Positions 41,052-48,591 are shown, counted from the stretch's first letter. The stretch is DNA of 64,000 nucleotides from Sphingosinicella sp963974575 (GCF_963974575.1 NZ_CAXBBQ010000001.1:558001-622000); one strand, 5' to 3'. Program-made: numbers and translations. The notes: generated from the letters alone by a model not told the origin.

Positions 41052-42497
41052 TTATTTTCGGCCCTTCAGTTCATCGCCGGTAAGCCGCGCGACGTGGAGC
41101 ACGTTCGTCGAGCCCGGCGTGCCGAAGGGAACCCCGGCCATGATGATGATGCGGTCGCCGCCGCTCGCGACGCCCGCGCGTAGCGCCATGCGCTTGGCCT
41201 TGTTCACCATCTCCTCGAAGTCGTTCACATCGCGCGTATGAACCGCATGGACGCCCCAGAGCAGGCCGAGCTGCCGCGCGGTCGCAAGTTTCGGCGTCAG
41301 CACCAGGAGCGGCACGTTGATCCGCTCGCGGCTGGCGCGCCGTGCCGTCGAGCCGGAGGTTGTGAAGCAGCACACCGCGCGCGCCGATATGGTCCCGGCG
41401 ATCTGCCCCGCCGCGCCGGAAAGCGCGTCGGCGGTCGTCGGTTCGAGCAGCGTTTCGGTGAAATGCACGCGCCGGGCGTGTTCGGGATCGGTTTCGACCG
41501 CGCTCGCGATTGCGTCCATCATCCGCACGGCTTCGACAGGCCAGGCGCCCGCCGCCGATTCGGCGGAGAGCATCACGGCATCGGCGCCGTCGTAAACGGC
41601 GTTGGCGACGTCGCTCACCTCTGCGCGCGTCGGTGTCGGCGAGGTGATCATCGATTCGAGCATCTGCGTGGCGACCACGACCGGACGTCCCGCCTTGCGC
41701 GCGGCCTGCACGATGCGCTTCTGTGCCATCGGCACCGCCTCGGGCGGCATCTCTACGCCAAGGTCGCCGCGCGCGACCATCACCGCGTCGGCGATCTCCA
41801 GAATTTCCGTCAGGCGGTCGAGCGCCTGCGGCTTTTCGATTTTCGCGAGAAGCTGCGCGCGCCCGCCAATGAGCGTCCGCGCTTCTGCGACGTCCTCGGG
41901 GCGCTGCACGAAGCTGAGTGCCACCCAGTCGACGCCCGCGTCGAGCGCGAAATCGAGGTCGCGGCGATCCTTCTCCGTCAGCGCAGCGAGCGGCACCACT
42001 GCGTCGGGGACGTTGAGGCCCTTGTTGGACGACAGGCGCCCGCCCACCATGACCTCGGTTTCGATTCTATCCGGGCTCACCGCAAGGACGCGCAGCGCCA
42101 CCTTGCCGTCGTCGATGAGCAGCCGGTGGCCGGGCTCGGTGGCGCCGAAGATCTCGGGATGCGGCAGGAAGGCGCGTGTCGTACTGCCCGGGGTGTCGTT
42201 CCGGTCGAGCGTGAAGCGCTGGCCGTTCTTCAGTTCCACGGGGGCGTCGAAGCGGCCGATGCGGATTTTTGGTCCCTGCAGATCGGCCAGGATCGTCATC
42301 GGCCGCGCGGTTTCGCGTTCGAGTGCGCGGATATGGCCTACGACCTCGGTGTGGCCTTCGTGCCCGCCGTGGCTCATGTTGAGCCGGAAGGCGTCCGCTC
42401 CGGCGAGATAAAGCGCGCGAATCTGTTCGTAGCTGCTCGAGGCTGGCCCGAGCGTTGCGAGAATGCGGACCTTGCGGCGGCGCGGCTCTATCTTCAT
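41052..42497 (-). CDS. pyk: Pyruvate kinase
   Basis: The 481-residue enzyme has the classic pattern. KVRILATLGPASSSYEQIRALYLAGADAFRLNMSHG comes first, then ILADLQGPKIRIGRF, the active-site Lys in LLAKIEKPQAL, and MVARGDLGVEMPPEAVP. VVATQMLESMITSPTPTRAEVSDVANAVYDG is also present, as is a C-terminal domain ending TNVLHVARLTGDEL. It makes pyruvate and ATP from phosphoenolpyruvate. Alone in its transcript; the long frame on the opposite strand is a coding shadow. Confidence 0.97.
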   Translation of the reverse strand: MKIEPRRRKVRILATLGPASSSYEQIRALYLAGADAFRLNMSHGGHEGHTEVVGHIRALERETARPMTILADLQGPKIRIGRFDAPVELKNGQRFTLDRNDTPGSTTRAFLPHPEIFGATEPGHRLLIDDGKVALRVLAVSPDRIETEVMVGGRLSSNKGLNVPDAVVPLAALTEKDRRDLDFALDAGVDWVALSFVQRPEDVAEARTLIGGRAQLLAKIEKPQALDRLTEILEIADAVMVARGDLGVEMPPEAVPMAQKRIVQAARKAGRPVVVATQMLESMITSPTPTRAEVSDVANAVYDGADAVMLSAESAAGAWPVEAVRMMDAIASAVETDPEHARRVHFTETLLEPTTADALSGAAGQIAGTISARAVCCFTTSGSTARRASRERINVPLLVLTPKLATARQLGLLWGVHAVHTRDVNDFEEMVNKAKRMALRAGVASGGDRIIIMAGVPFGTPGSTNVLHVARLTGDELKGRK

Positions 42498-42572
42498 GTG
42501 ACCCCTTCGCAGTGCTTGCGCGCGGATACCCCTAGAGCGTTACGCTTGTGGGTGCAAAGACAGGAGATGGTG

Positions 42573-42881
42573 ATGGCGATCGACGACAATGTGCGGACCG
42601 AAATGGAAGCTGCGGCGTTCCGGCGGCTGGTCGATCACCTCCGGCATCGCACCGATGTGCAGAACGTCGATCTGATGGGCGTCGGCGGGTTCTGCCGCAA
42701 CTGCCTCGGCGACTGGCTGCGCGAGGCGGGCGCGGCGCGCGGTGTGACGCTCGGCAAGGACGAAGCACGGGCGCTCGTCTACGGAATGGACCCGGCGGAC
42801 TGGAAGGCGAAGCACCAGACGGAGGCGAGCCCGGAGCAGATGCGCCGCATGGACGAAAGCGTCGCGAAAAACGCACATTAA
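42573..42881 (+). CDS. DUF1244 protein
   Basis: The 102-residue protein contains AAAFRRLVDHLRHRTDVQNVDLM … GGFCRNCLGDWLREAGAARG … ARALVYGMDPADWKAKHQ, the DUF1244 (SMc04008-like) signature with a conserved C-x-x-C. Function unknown; family members are small helical proteins. CAGGAG precedes the ATG at 42573 by 6 nt, so the ATG at 42567 is less likely. Followed by gapR. Confidence 0.88.
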   Translation: MAIDDNVRTEMEAAAFRRLVDHLRHRTDVQNVDLMGVGGFCRNCLGDWLREAGAARGVTLGKDEARALVYGMDPADWKAKHQTEASPEQMRRMDESVAKNAH

Positions 42882-42953
42882 CCCGCCTTGCGGAGTTGGA
42901 GCGGGCGACTTACGAACCCCGACCGATTTCTTCATCCATGATTCGAGGCAGGC

Positions 42954-43196
42954 ATGACCGACAACGTATCCGTCGAACAACTCCGTCTTTTTATCGAACG
43001 CATCGAGCGTCTTGAGGAAGAGAAGAAGGGCATCGCTGACGACATCAAGGATGTCTACCTCGAAGCGAAGAGCCAGGGCTTCGACCCCAAGACGATGAAA
43101 ACCGTCGTGCGCCTGCGCAAGATGGACAAGAACACGCGCCAGGAAATGGAAGCGCTGCTCGATACCTACAAGGCGGCGCTCGGCCTCGAGGAGTGA
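42954..43196 (+). CDS. gapR: GapR-family nucleoid-associated protein (DUF2312)
   Basis: The 80-residue protein (MTDNVSVEQLRLFIERIERL, EEEKKGIADDIKDVYLEAKS, QGFDPKTMKTVVRLRKMDKN) is a full-length match to the DUF2312/GapR family: a long coiled-coil helix followed by the basic KTMKTVVRLRKMDK segment. In Caulobacter GapR binds overtwisted AT-rich DNA ahead of forks and RNA polymerase. Downstream lies the palindrome/sigma-54 region, so its own terminator may be shared with 43199-43223. Confidence 0.9.
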   Translation: MTDNVSVEQLRLFIERIERLEEEKKGIADDIKDVYLEAKSQGFDPKTMKTVVRLRKMDKNTRQEMEALLDTYKAALGLEE

Positions 43197-43203
43197 CGCG
43201 CGC

Positions 43204-43249
43204 GTCCCATTGCGGGACGCGCGGGGCACAGACTGTCCCGCTCCGGGAC
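43204..43249 (+). promoter_or_regulatory. Twin GTCCC-N5-GGGAC palindromes, likely activator sites
   Basis: GTCCC-ATTGC-GGGAC (43204-43218) and GTCCC-GCTCC-GGGAC (43235-43249) have the same architecture, with centres 31 bp apart (three helical turns). They lie about 120 and 89 bp upstream of the predicted start of the sigma-54 promoter at 43305-43320, which is where bacterial enhancer-binding proteins bind. The first, extended by CGCGC flanks, could also act as the gapR terminator. Confidence 0.6.
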
Positions 43250-43304
43250 GGAAAGCGGACAGGGGCAATCATTCGATCTCAATAAAATCAACATGTTGAG
43301 ATTC

Positions 43305-43320
43305 TGGCACGGTGCTTGCT
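43305..43320 (+). promoter_or_regulatory. Sigma-54 promoter
   Basis: TGGCACGGTGCTTGCT matches the sigma-54 consensus TGGCACG-N4-TTGCW in full, with exactly 10 bp between the GG and GC dinucleotides. A start near 43331 follows. An inverted repeat ATCTCAA … TTGAGAT (43276-43302) lies directly upstream. No ATG follows for 170 bp, but a terminated structured region does. Confidence 0.75.
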
Positions 43321-43330
43321 GTTCTCTGGA

Positions 43331-43458
43331 CAGCCGCCGGAGCCACGGCCCCGGCGAAGGCGGCGACCCAACCTGGCGGTGGTCAATGACCCCGATTGCC
43401 TCCAGGCGAAAACCCTGAGTTGAGCGGCGATACCACGGCCCCGGTATCGCCGCTTTTC
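43331..43458 (+). ncRNA. Candidate sigma-54-dependent small RNA
   Basis: From the predicted sigma-54 start to the T-tract the transcript would be ~128 nt with three stem-loops. They are GCCGG/CCGGC (43336-43340 with 43351-43355), a middle one closed by CTGG/CCAG (43373-43376 with 43402-43405) with GGTCA-A-TGACC inside, and the terminator hairpin. The 12-mer CCACGGCCCCGG occurs in both the first and last hairpins (43343-43354, 43433-43444), so both loops expose ACGGCC. No reading frame with a ribosome site is seen. An attenuated leader of the downstream gene is the alternative. Confidence 0.6.
43423..43457 (+). terminator. Rho-independent terminator
   Basis: AGCGGCGATACC (43423-43434) pairs perfectly with GGTATCGCCGCT (43443-43454) over 12 bp, with loop ACGGCCCC, followed by TTTTCTCGTTTT. 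It is the strongest intrinsic terminator in the window and lies 50 bp before the CoxS-like gene. Confidence 0.88.
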
Positions 43459-43508
43459 TCGTTTTGGGCGGCTTGGCGCATCGCATCCGCACCTCTAATA
43501 TCCCGTCC

Positions 43509-43970
43509 ATGAAAATCAGCCTGACCGTTAACGGATCCCTCTGCGAACTCGACGTGGAACCGACGATGTTGCTCGTCGAAATCCTGCGCGATCATTTGCG
43601 CCTCACCGGCACACATATCGGCTGCGACACCAGCCAGTGCGGCGCATGCAACGTGCTCATGGATGGCAAGGCGGTGAAGAGCTGCACGGTGATCGCCGGG
43701 CAGGCCGACGGCACTGCGGTGACAACGATCGAGGGGCTCGGCGGGGATGGGGCGCTGCACCCTATGCAGGCGGCGTTTCGCGAGGCGCACGGGTTGCAGT
43801 GCGGCTTCTGCACGCCGGGCATGGTGATCGCAGGGATCGCCATCGCGGCACGGCACGGGTCGGACGTGGACGAGGAAACCATCCGTCACGACCTTGAAGG
43901 CAATCTCTGCCGCTGCACAGGCTACACCAATATCGTGAAGGCGATTCGCGCGGGGGCGGCGGCGCTGTGA
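43509..43970 (+). CDS. 2Fe-2S small subunit of a xanthine-dehydrogenase-family hydroxylase (CoxS-like)
   Basis: The 153-residue protein has the plant-type ferredoxin cluster (IGCDTSQCGACNVLMDGKAVKSC) and the second [2Fe-2S] helical domain (LQCGFCTPGMVIAG … LCRCTGYTNIVKAI). It passes electrons from the molybdenum centre to FAD in the xanthine oxidase superfamily. The next gene encodes the FAD subunit and overlaps by GTGA. The molybdopterin-binding large subunit that completes such enzymes is not next to them. Confidence 0.93.
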   Translation: MKISLTVNGSLCELDVEPTMLLVEILRDHLRLTGTHIGCDTSQCGACNVLMDGKAVKSCTVIAGQADGTAVTTIEGLGGDGALHPMQAAFREAHGLQCGFCTPGMVIAGIAIAARHGSDVDEETIRHDLEGNLCRCTGYTNIVKAIRAGAAAL

Positions 43971-44728
43971 CGGCGTATCACCGACCTGCGAACCTTGCCG
44001 AGGCAGCCTCGCTTCTCGCCAGTGGCGGCGATGTCGCCTGCCTTGCCGGCGGTCACACACTCATTCCGGCGATGAAATCCCGCCTGCGAGCGCCCGATGC
44101 GCTCGTCGATCTCGCGCGCGTTCCAGGCCTTTCGGGCGTATCGCGCGAGGGCGAGCGTGTTTGGATCGGCGCGATGACGCGCCACGCCGAGGTTGCGAAG
44201 AGCGCCCCGATCGCGGCGCTGGCGCGCCTCGCGGGCGGCATCGGCGATCCGCAGGTGCGGGAGCACGGCACGCTCGGCGGCAGCGTTGCCAACAACGACC
44301 CGGCGGCTGACTATCCGGCAGCGGTGCTGGGGCTGGATGCTGTGATCGAAACAAACCGCGGCACGCATACGGCGGACGACTACTTCCTCGGCATGTTCGC
44401 AACCGCGCTCGAAGACGCCGAGATCATCACGCGTATCGGCTTCTACGTGCCGCAGGCGGCAGCCTATGCAAAGTTCGCGCACCCCGCCTCGCGCTACGCG
44501 CTCGTCGGCGTATTCGTCGCGCGCTTCCCGGGGGGGGCGCGCGTGGCCGTGACCGGCGCGGGGCCGGGCGTGTTCCGCTGGACGGGCGCGGAAGCGGCGA
44601 TCGATGCGGGCGGCGCGCTTCCGGCGCTTGCGCCGGACGATCTCAATTCCGACATCCACGCCGGCGCCGAATATCGCGCGCATCTCGCCGGCGTGATGCT
44701 GCGCCGCGCACTTGGAGACATGGCATGA
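43967..44728 (+). CDS. FAD-binding medium subunit of a xanthine-dehydrogenase-family hydroxylase (CoxM-like)
   Basis: The 253-residue protein has the FAD-binding PCMH fold. It shows LAGGHTLIPAMKSRLRAPDALVDLARVPGLSGV, HAEVAKSAPIAALARLAGGIGDPQVREHGTLGGSVANNDPAADYPAAVLGL with the characteristic GTLGGS-N-ADP motif, and a CoxM C-terminal domain (AYAKFAHPASRYALVGVFVAR). GTG start overlaps the stop of the Fe-S subunit. It is followed by ybjQ with an ATGA overlap instead of the expected large subunit. Confidence 0.93.
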   Translation: MTAYHRPANLAEAASLLASGGDVACLAGGHTLIPAMKSRLRAPDALVDLARVPGLSGVSREGERVWIGAMTRHAEVAKSAPIAALARLAGGIGDPQVREHGTLGGSVANNDPAADYPAAVLGLDAVIETNRGTHTADDYFLGMFATALEDAEIITRIGFYVPQAAAYAKFAHPASRYALVGVFVARFPGGARVAVTGAGPGVFRWTGAEAAIDAGGALPALAPDDLNSDIHAGAEYRAHLAGVMLRRALGDMA

Positions 44729-45045
44729 TCCTTTCCACCACCCCTACCATCGAAGGCCGCCCGGCGACCAAGTACCACGGCGTCGTCACCGGCGAGGCGA
44801 TCCTCGGCGCGAACATCTTCCGCGATCTCTTCGCGGGCATCCGCGACATCGTCGGCGGGCGTGCGGGTTCCTATGAAACCGTGCTGCGCGAGGCGCGGCA
44901 GCAGGCGCTCGATGAACTGGCGGCGGAGGCGCAACGGCTCGGCGCGAACGCCGTTGTCGGCATCGATCTCGACTACGAAGTGCTGGGGCAAGGCGGATCG
45001 ATGCTGATGGTTTCGGCGTCGGGAACGGCGGTCACCGTTTCCTGA
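44725..45045 (+). CDS. YbjQ-family protein
   Basis: The 106-residue protein has the YbjQ/heavy-metal-binding pattern: MILSTTPTIEGRPATKYHGVVTGEAILGANIFRDLFAGIRDIVGGRAGSYE, then ARQQALDELAAEAQRLGANAVVGIDLDYE. Family members form pentameric rings; function is unknown. It overlaps the FAD subunit gene by ATGA, so the operon is small subunit, medium subunit, ybjQ. Confidence 0.88.
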   Translation: MILSTTPTIEGRPATKYHGVVTGEAILGANIFRDLFAGIRDIVGGRAGSYETVLREARQQALDELAAEAQRLGANAVVGIDLDYEVLGQGGSMLMVSASGTAVTVS

Positions 45046-45116
45046 ACATTGCCAGTAGCGCCCTCGCTCGCGTAAAGACCCGGCCACATTTCCAGAAACC
45101 GGCACGAACGAGTCCC

Positions 45117-45860
45117 ATGGCAGGTCATTCCAAATTCAAGAACATCATGCACCGCAAGGGCGCGCAGGACAAAAAGCGCTCGGCGATGTTTTCCAAGCTT
45201 TCCCGCGAAATCACCGTCGCGGCCAAGATGGGCACGCCCGATCCCGACATGAACCCGCGCCTGCGCGCGGCGGTGATGGCGGCGAAGGCGCAGTCGATGC
45301 CCAAGGACAACATACAGCGCGCGATCGACAAGGCGAGCGGCGGGGATGTCGAGAACTATGAAGAGATTCGCTACGAAGGCTTCGGCCCCGGTGGCGTATC
45401 GCTGATCGTCGAGGCGCTCACCGACAACCGCAACCGCACGGCGACGAATGTCCGCACGATCTTCTCGAAGAACGGCGGGAACCTTGGTGCTTCGGGATCG
45501 GTGAGCCACGGCTTCGACCGCATGGGCCTGATCGAATATGCGGTGAAGGCGGGGAGCGCGGACAAGGTGTTCGAGGCAGCGCTCGAAGCCGGCGCCGAGG
45601 ATGTGCAGTCGAGCGACGACGGCCACGAGGTCTGGACCGCGCAGGATGCGCTGCACGAGGTCGCGAAGGCGCTCGAAGCCGTTCTCGGCGAACCGGAAGC
45701 CGCGAAGCTTGCGTGGCGACCGCAGACGATGGTGTCGGTTGCGGAAGGAGACGCGGGATCGCTCCTCAAGCTGATCGATGCGCTCGACGATGACGACGAC
45801 GTCCAGACCGTTTCGGGCAATTACGAGGTCTCCGACGACGTGATGGAGAAGCTCGGCTGA
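45117..45860 (+). CDS. yebC: YebC/PmpR-family transcriptional regulator or ribosome-associated factor
   Basis: The 247-residue protein begins MAGHSKFKNIMHRKGAQDKK and continues with KLSREITVAAKMGTPDPDMN and PKDNIQRAIDKASGG, the universal YebC signature. GFGPGGVSLIVEALTDNRNRTATNVR and the acidic C-terminus DDDDDVQTVSGNYEV follow. It precedes ruvC, as in many proteobacteria, and its stop overlaps the putative CTG start of ruvC. Confidence 0.95.
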   Translation: MAGHSKFKNIMHRKGAQDKKRSAMFSKLSREITVAAKMGTPDPDMNPRLRAAVMAAKAQSMPKDNIQRAIDKASGGDVENYEEIRYEGFGPGGVSLIVEALTDNRNRTATNVRTIFSKNGGNLGASGSVSHGFDRMGLIEYAVKAGSADKVFEAALEAGAEDVQSSDDGHEVWTAQDALHEVAKALEAVLGEPEAAKLAWRPQTMVSVAEGDAGSLLKLIDALDDDDDVQTVSGNYEVSDDVMEKLG

Positions 45861-46354
45861 TCATTCTCGGCGTCGATCCGGGGCTGAACGCCACCGGCTG
45901 GGGCGTGATCCGGGCTGAGGGTAACCGTATCTCGCACATCGCGCACGGCACGCTCCGCATTCCCGCGGACCTGCCGATGGCCGCGCGGCTCTCGGCGCTT
46001 TACTCGGGGCTTGCGAGCGTCGTCGCGGAAAGCGGCGCCGGGACGGCGGCGGCCGAAGAGGTGTTCGTCAACAAGAACCCGCAATCGACGCTGAAGCTTG
46101 GGCAGGCGCGCGGCGCGGCTCTCGCGGCTCTCGCGGGATCGGGACTTGACGTTGCGGAGTATGCGACGCGTCTCGTCAAGAAGGCGCTGGTCGGTACGGG
46201 CGCGGCCGAGAAGGACCAAGTGCGCGCGATGGTGGAGCGTCTGATGCCCGGTGTGAAGATCAAAAGCACCGACGCGGCGGACGCGCTTGCGGTGGCGATC
46301 TGCCACGCGCACCATATGGCGAGCGCGAGGGCGCTGGGGGGATACGCACGATGA
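45857..46354 (+). CDS. ruvC: Holliday-junction endonuclease RuvC, apparent CTG start
   Basis: The 165-residue product from CTG at 45857 reads (M)IILGVDPGLNATGWGVIRAE, placing the catalytic Asp at position 7 as in E. coli. The other acidic residues are in AAEEVFVNKNPQSTLKLG and STDAADALAVAICHAHH. No in-frame ATG, GTG or TTG precedes this segment; GTG at 45905 would delete Asp7. GGAG lies 8 nt before the CTG, inside the end of yebC, and the yebC stop overlaps the codon (CTGA). RuvC cleaves Holliday junctions together with RuvAB, encoded next. Confidence 0.93.
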   Translation: MIILGVDPGLNATGWGVIRAEGNRISHIAHGTLRIPADLPMAARLSALYSGLASVVAESGAGTAAAEEVFVNKNPQSTLKLGQARGAALAALAGSGLDVAEYATRLVKKALVGTGAAEKDQVRAMVERLMPGVKIKSTDAADALAVAICHAHHMASARALGGYAR

Positions 46355-46959
46355 TCGCGAAGCTGAAGGGCCTGCTCGACACAGTCAACGCAGACGCTGC
46401 GGTCATTGATGTGAACGGGGTGGGGTATCTCGTCTCGGCGTCGACCAAGACGCTTGCGTCGCTCGGCGGTGTGGGCACCGCGGTCTCCCTGCATATCGAG
46501 ACACATGTCCGCGAGGATGCGATCCAGCTGTTCGGTTTCGTGAGCGAGCGCGAGCGTGACTGGTTCCGCCTGCTGCAGACGGTGCAGGGTGTCGGCGCGA
46601 AAGTGGCGCTGGCGATCCTGTCCGTGCTGACGCCGGACGAACTGCACGCCGCGATCGCCAACCGCGACAAGACGATGGTGGGCCGCGCGAGCGGCGTTGG
46701 TCCGAAGCTCGCCGAGCGCATCGTCAACGAACTGAAGGACAAGGCGGGTGGTATCGCCGGGGCGACGATCCCCGTGGGCGGCTTCGCCGCTGCCGCGCCG
46801 AAAGGCGGCCTCGCGGCGGATGCGCTCTCCGCACTCGCCAACCTTGGCTACAAGCCTGCCGAAGCGAACCGCGTTGTCACGGCCGCGATCGAAGAAGCGG
46901 GCGAGGGCGCGGATGTCGGTACTGTGGTGCGGCTGGCGCTCAAGAAAGCCGCACGGTGA
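46351..46959 (+). CDS. ruvA: Holliday-junction DNA-binding subunit RuvA
   Basis: The 202-residue protein starts MIAKLKGLLDTVNADAAVID (OB-fold domain). Two helix-hairpin-helix units follow (FRLLQTVQGVGAKVALAILSVL and RASGVGPKLAERIVNELKDK), then a flexible linker and a C-terminal RuvB-binding domain (AADALSALANLGYKPAEANRVV). ATG overlaps ruvC by 4 nt. It tetramerises on Holliday junctions. Confidence 0.96.
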   Translation: MIAKLKGLLDTVNADAAVIDVNGVGYLVSASTKTLASLGGVGTAVSLHIETHVREDAIQLFGFVSERERDWFRLLQTVQGVGAKVALAILSVLTPDELHAAIANRDKTMVGRASGVGPKLAERIVNELKDKAGGIAGATIPVGGFAAAAPKGGLAADALSALANLGYKPAEANRVVTAAIEEAGEGADVGTVVRLALKKAAR

Positions 46960-46973
46960 TGAAAGGAACGACG

Positions 46974-47507
46974 ATGCGCGGGCTGATCCCGGTTGCACTC
47001 ATGATGATGGCCGCTGCGACTGCCCAGGCAGAGCCGTTTCGGACTGGCCCGGTCTTTTCGGATTTCGGCAAGAGCGCGCCCGTAGAATCCGATCTCCCGA
47101 TCCCGAGGGGCACGGTTTTCAAGGTGGCGTTCGATGTCGCCAAGGGCGCGGATGCGGGGGAGATCAATCGTACGTTCGACAGTGCGGGCCGCTTCATCAA
47201 CATGCATGTCGCGGCGGGCGTTCCGCTGGAAAACATCCACCTGGCGATCATCGTCCACGGCACCGCCGGTTGGGACGTGACGAACGATACGGTTTACCGT
47301 GCGCACAACGGGGACAAGCCCAACGGTTCGGCTGCCGTTATCGCCGCGCTTCTGGAGCGCGGGGTCGCGGTCTACCTTTGCGGACAAAGCGCAGCACGCA
47401 TGGGGGTGACCAAGGCAGATCTGTTGCCCGGCGTGAAGCTTTCGCTTTCGGCGATGACGGCCCATGCCCTGCTTCAACAGCAGGGATATACGCTGAACCC
47501 GTTCTGA
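46974..47507 (+). CDS. Secreted DsrE-family protein
   Basis: The 177-residue precursor has a signal peptide (MRGLIPVALMMMAAATAQA). The DsrE-like fold follows: GTVFKVAFDVAKGADAGEIN, INMHVAAGVPLENIHLAIIVHGTAGWD, ALLERGVAVYLCGQSAARMGVTKADLLPGV. A single Cys is in VYLCGQSA. DsrE proteins handle sulfur transfer; this periplasmic subclass has unknown function. ATG at 46974 is preferred over GTG at 46956 because AAAGGA precedes it. It interrupts the usual ruvA-ruvB neighbourhood. Confidence 0.86.
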   Translation: MRGLIPVALMMMAAATAQAEPFRTGPVFSDFGKSAPVESDLPIPRGTVFKVAFDVAKGADAGEINRTFDSAGRFINMHVAAGVPLENIHLAIIVHGTAGWDVTNDTVYRAHNGDKPNGSAAVIAALLERGVAVYLCGQSAARMGVTKADLLPGVKLSLSAMTAHALLQQQGYTLNPF

Positions 47508-47562
47508 TGCAGCTGCCAGCCGAAGGCTCGACAGGCGTGGCGGGCTATCGCATGGAGACGGC

Positions 47563-48591
47563 GTGACGGATCAGGAACGCATCATAAGCTCTCAGCGTAC
47601 CGGCGAGGACGTGGATGCCGCGCTTCGGCCCAAGCGGCTGGAGGAGTTCGTCGGGCAGGCGGCAGCGCGGGAGAATTTGCGTGTGTTCATTTCCGCCGCA
47701 AAGCAGCGCGGCGAAGCGATGGACCATGTGCTGTTCTTCGGGCCGCCGGGGCTCGGGAAGACGACGCTGGCGCAGATCATCGCGCGCGAACTGGGCGTCG
47801 GTTTCCGCTCCACCTCCGGCCCGGTGATCGCGAAGGCGGGCGACCTCGCGGCGCTGCTCACCAACCTTGAACCCAATGACGTGCTGTTCATCGACGAGAT
47901 TCACCGGATGAATCCGGCGGTGGAGGAAATCCTCTACCCGGCGATGGAGGACCGCGCTCTCGACATCATGATCGGCGAGGGCCCCTCGGCGCGATCGGTG
48001 CGGATCGACCTGCCGCCCTTCACACTCGTGGGTGCGACGACGCGCTCGGGGCTTATCACGACGCCGCTTCGCGACCGGTTCGGTATCCCTGTTCGGCTCA
48101 ATTTCTACACGGTCGACGAACTCGAACACGTGGTGACGCGCGCCGCCGGGCTGCTCGGCATGGCACTGTCGCCCGAAGGCGCGCGCGAAATCGCCGGCCG
48201 CGCGCGCGGTACGCCGCGCATCGCCGGGCGCCTGCTGCGGCGTGTGCGCGACTTCGCGCATGTTGCGGGCGCGGAGATTGTCGATCGTATGGTCGCGGAC
48301 ACGGCGCTCTTGAGGCTGGAGGTCGATGCGCTCGGGCTCGACGCGATGGACCGGCGCTACCTCGGCATGATCGCCGACATCTACAAGGGTGGCCCGGTCG
48401 GCATCGAGACGTTGGCGGCAGGGCTTTCGGAGCCGCGCGATACGCTCGAAGAGGTCATCGAACCCTTCCTGATCCAGCTCGGCCTCGTCGCGCGGACTGC
48501 GCGCGGGCGGATGCTGAATGGCCGGGCCTGGACGCACCTTGGCCTTGCCCCGCCGGCCGGTGCCGGAGACGTCCTCCCCTTCGAGGACTGA
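47563..48591 (+). CDS. ruvB: Holliday-junction branch-migration ATPase RuvB
   Basis: The 342-residue AAA+ ATPase has IISSQRTGEDVDAALRPKRLEEFVGQ, Walker A GPPGLGKTTLA, Walker B VLFIDEIHRMNPAVEE, sensor 1 LVGATTRSGL and a winged-helix C-terminus (LDRRYLG-like DAMDRRYLGMIADIYKGGPVG). GTG start. It drives branch migration with RuvA. It follows the DsrE-family gene by 55 bp. Confidence 0.97.
   Translation: MTDQERIISSQRTGEDVDAALRPKRLEEFVGQAAARENLRVFISAAKQRGEAMDHVLFFGPPGLGKTTLAQIIARELGVGFRSTSGPVIAKAGDLAALLTNLEPNDVLFIDEIHRMNPAVEEILYPAMEDRALDIMIGEGPSARSVRIDLPPFTLVGATTRSGLITTPLRDRFGIPVRLNFYTVDELEHVVTRAAGLLGMALSPEGAREIAGRARGTPRIAGRLLRRVRDFAHVAGAEIVDRMVADTALLRLEVDALGLDAMDRRYLGMIADIYKGGPVGIETLAAGLSEPRDTLEEVIEPFLIQLGLVARTARGRMLNGRAWTHLGLAPPAGAGDVLPFED

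Noticed and set aside
41238..42881. A 547-codon open frame on the + strand across the pyruvate kinase gene
   Set aside because: It is antisense to a full-length pyruvate kinase and has shadow-like composition (His/Arg/Ala-rich). Only its last ~102 codons, in the DUF1244 gene, are real.
43199..43223. The first GC palindrome as nothing but the gapR terminator
   Set aside because: It is close to the gapR stop and may do this too, but it lacks a T-tract, and its GTCCC-N5-GGGAC core recurs 31 bp further on, which a terminator would not explain.
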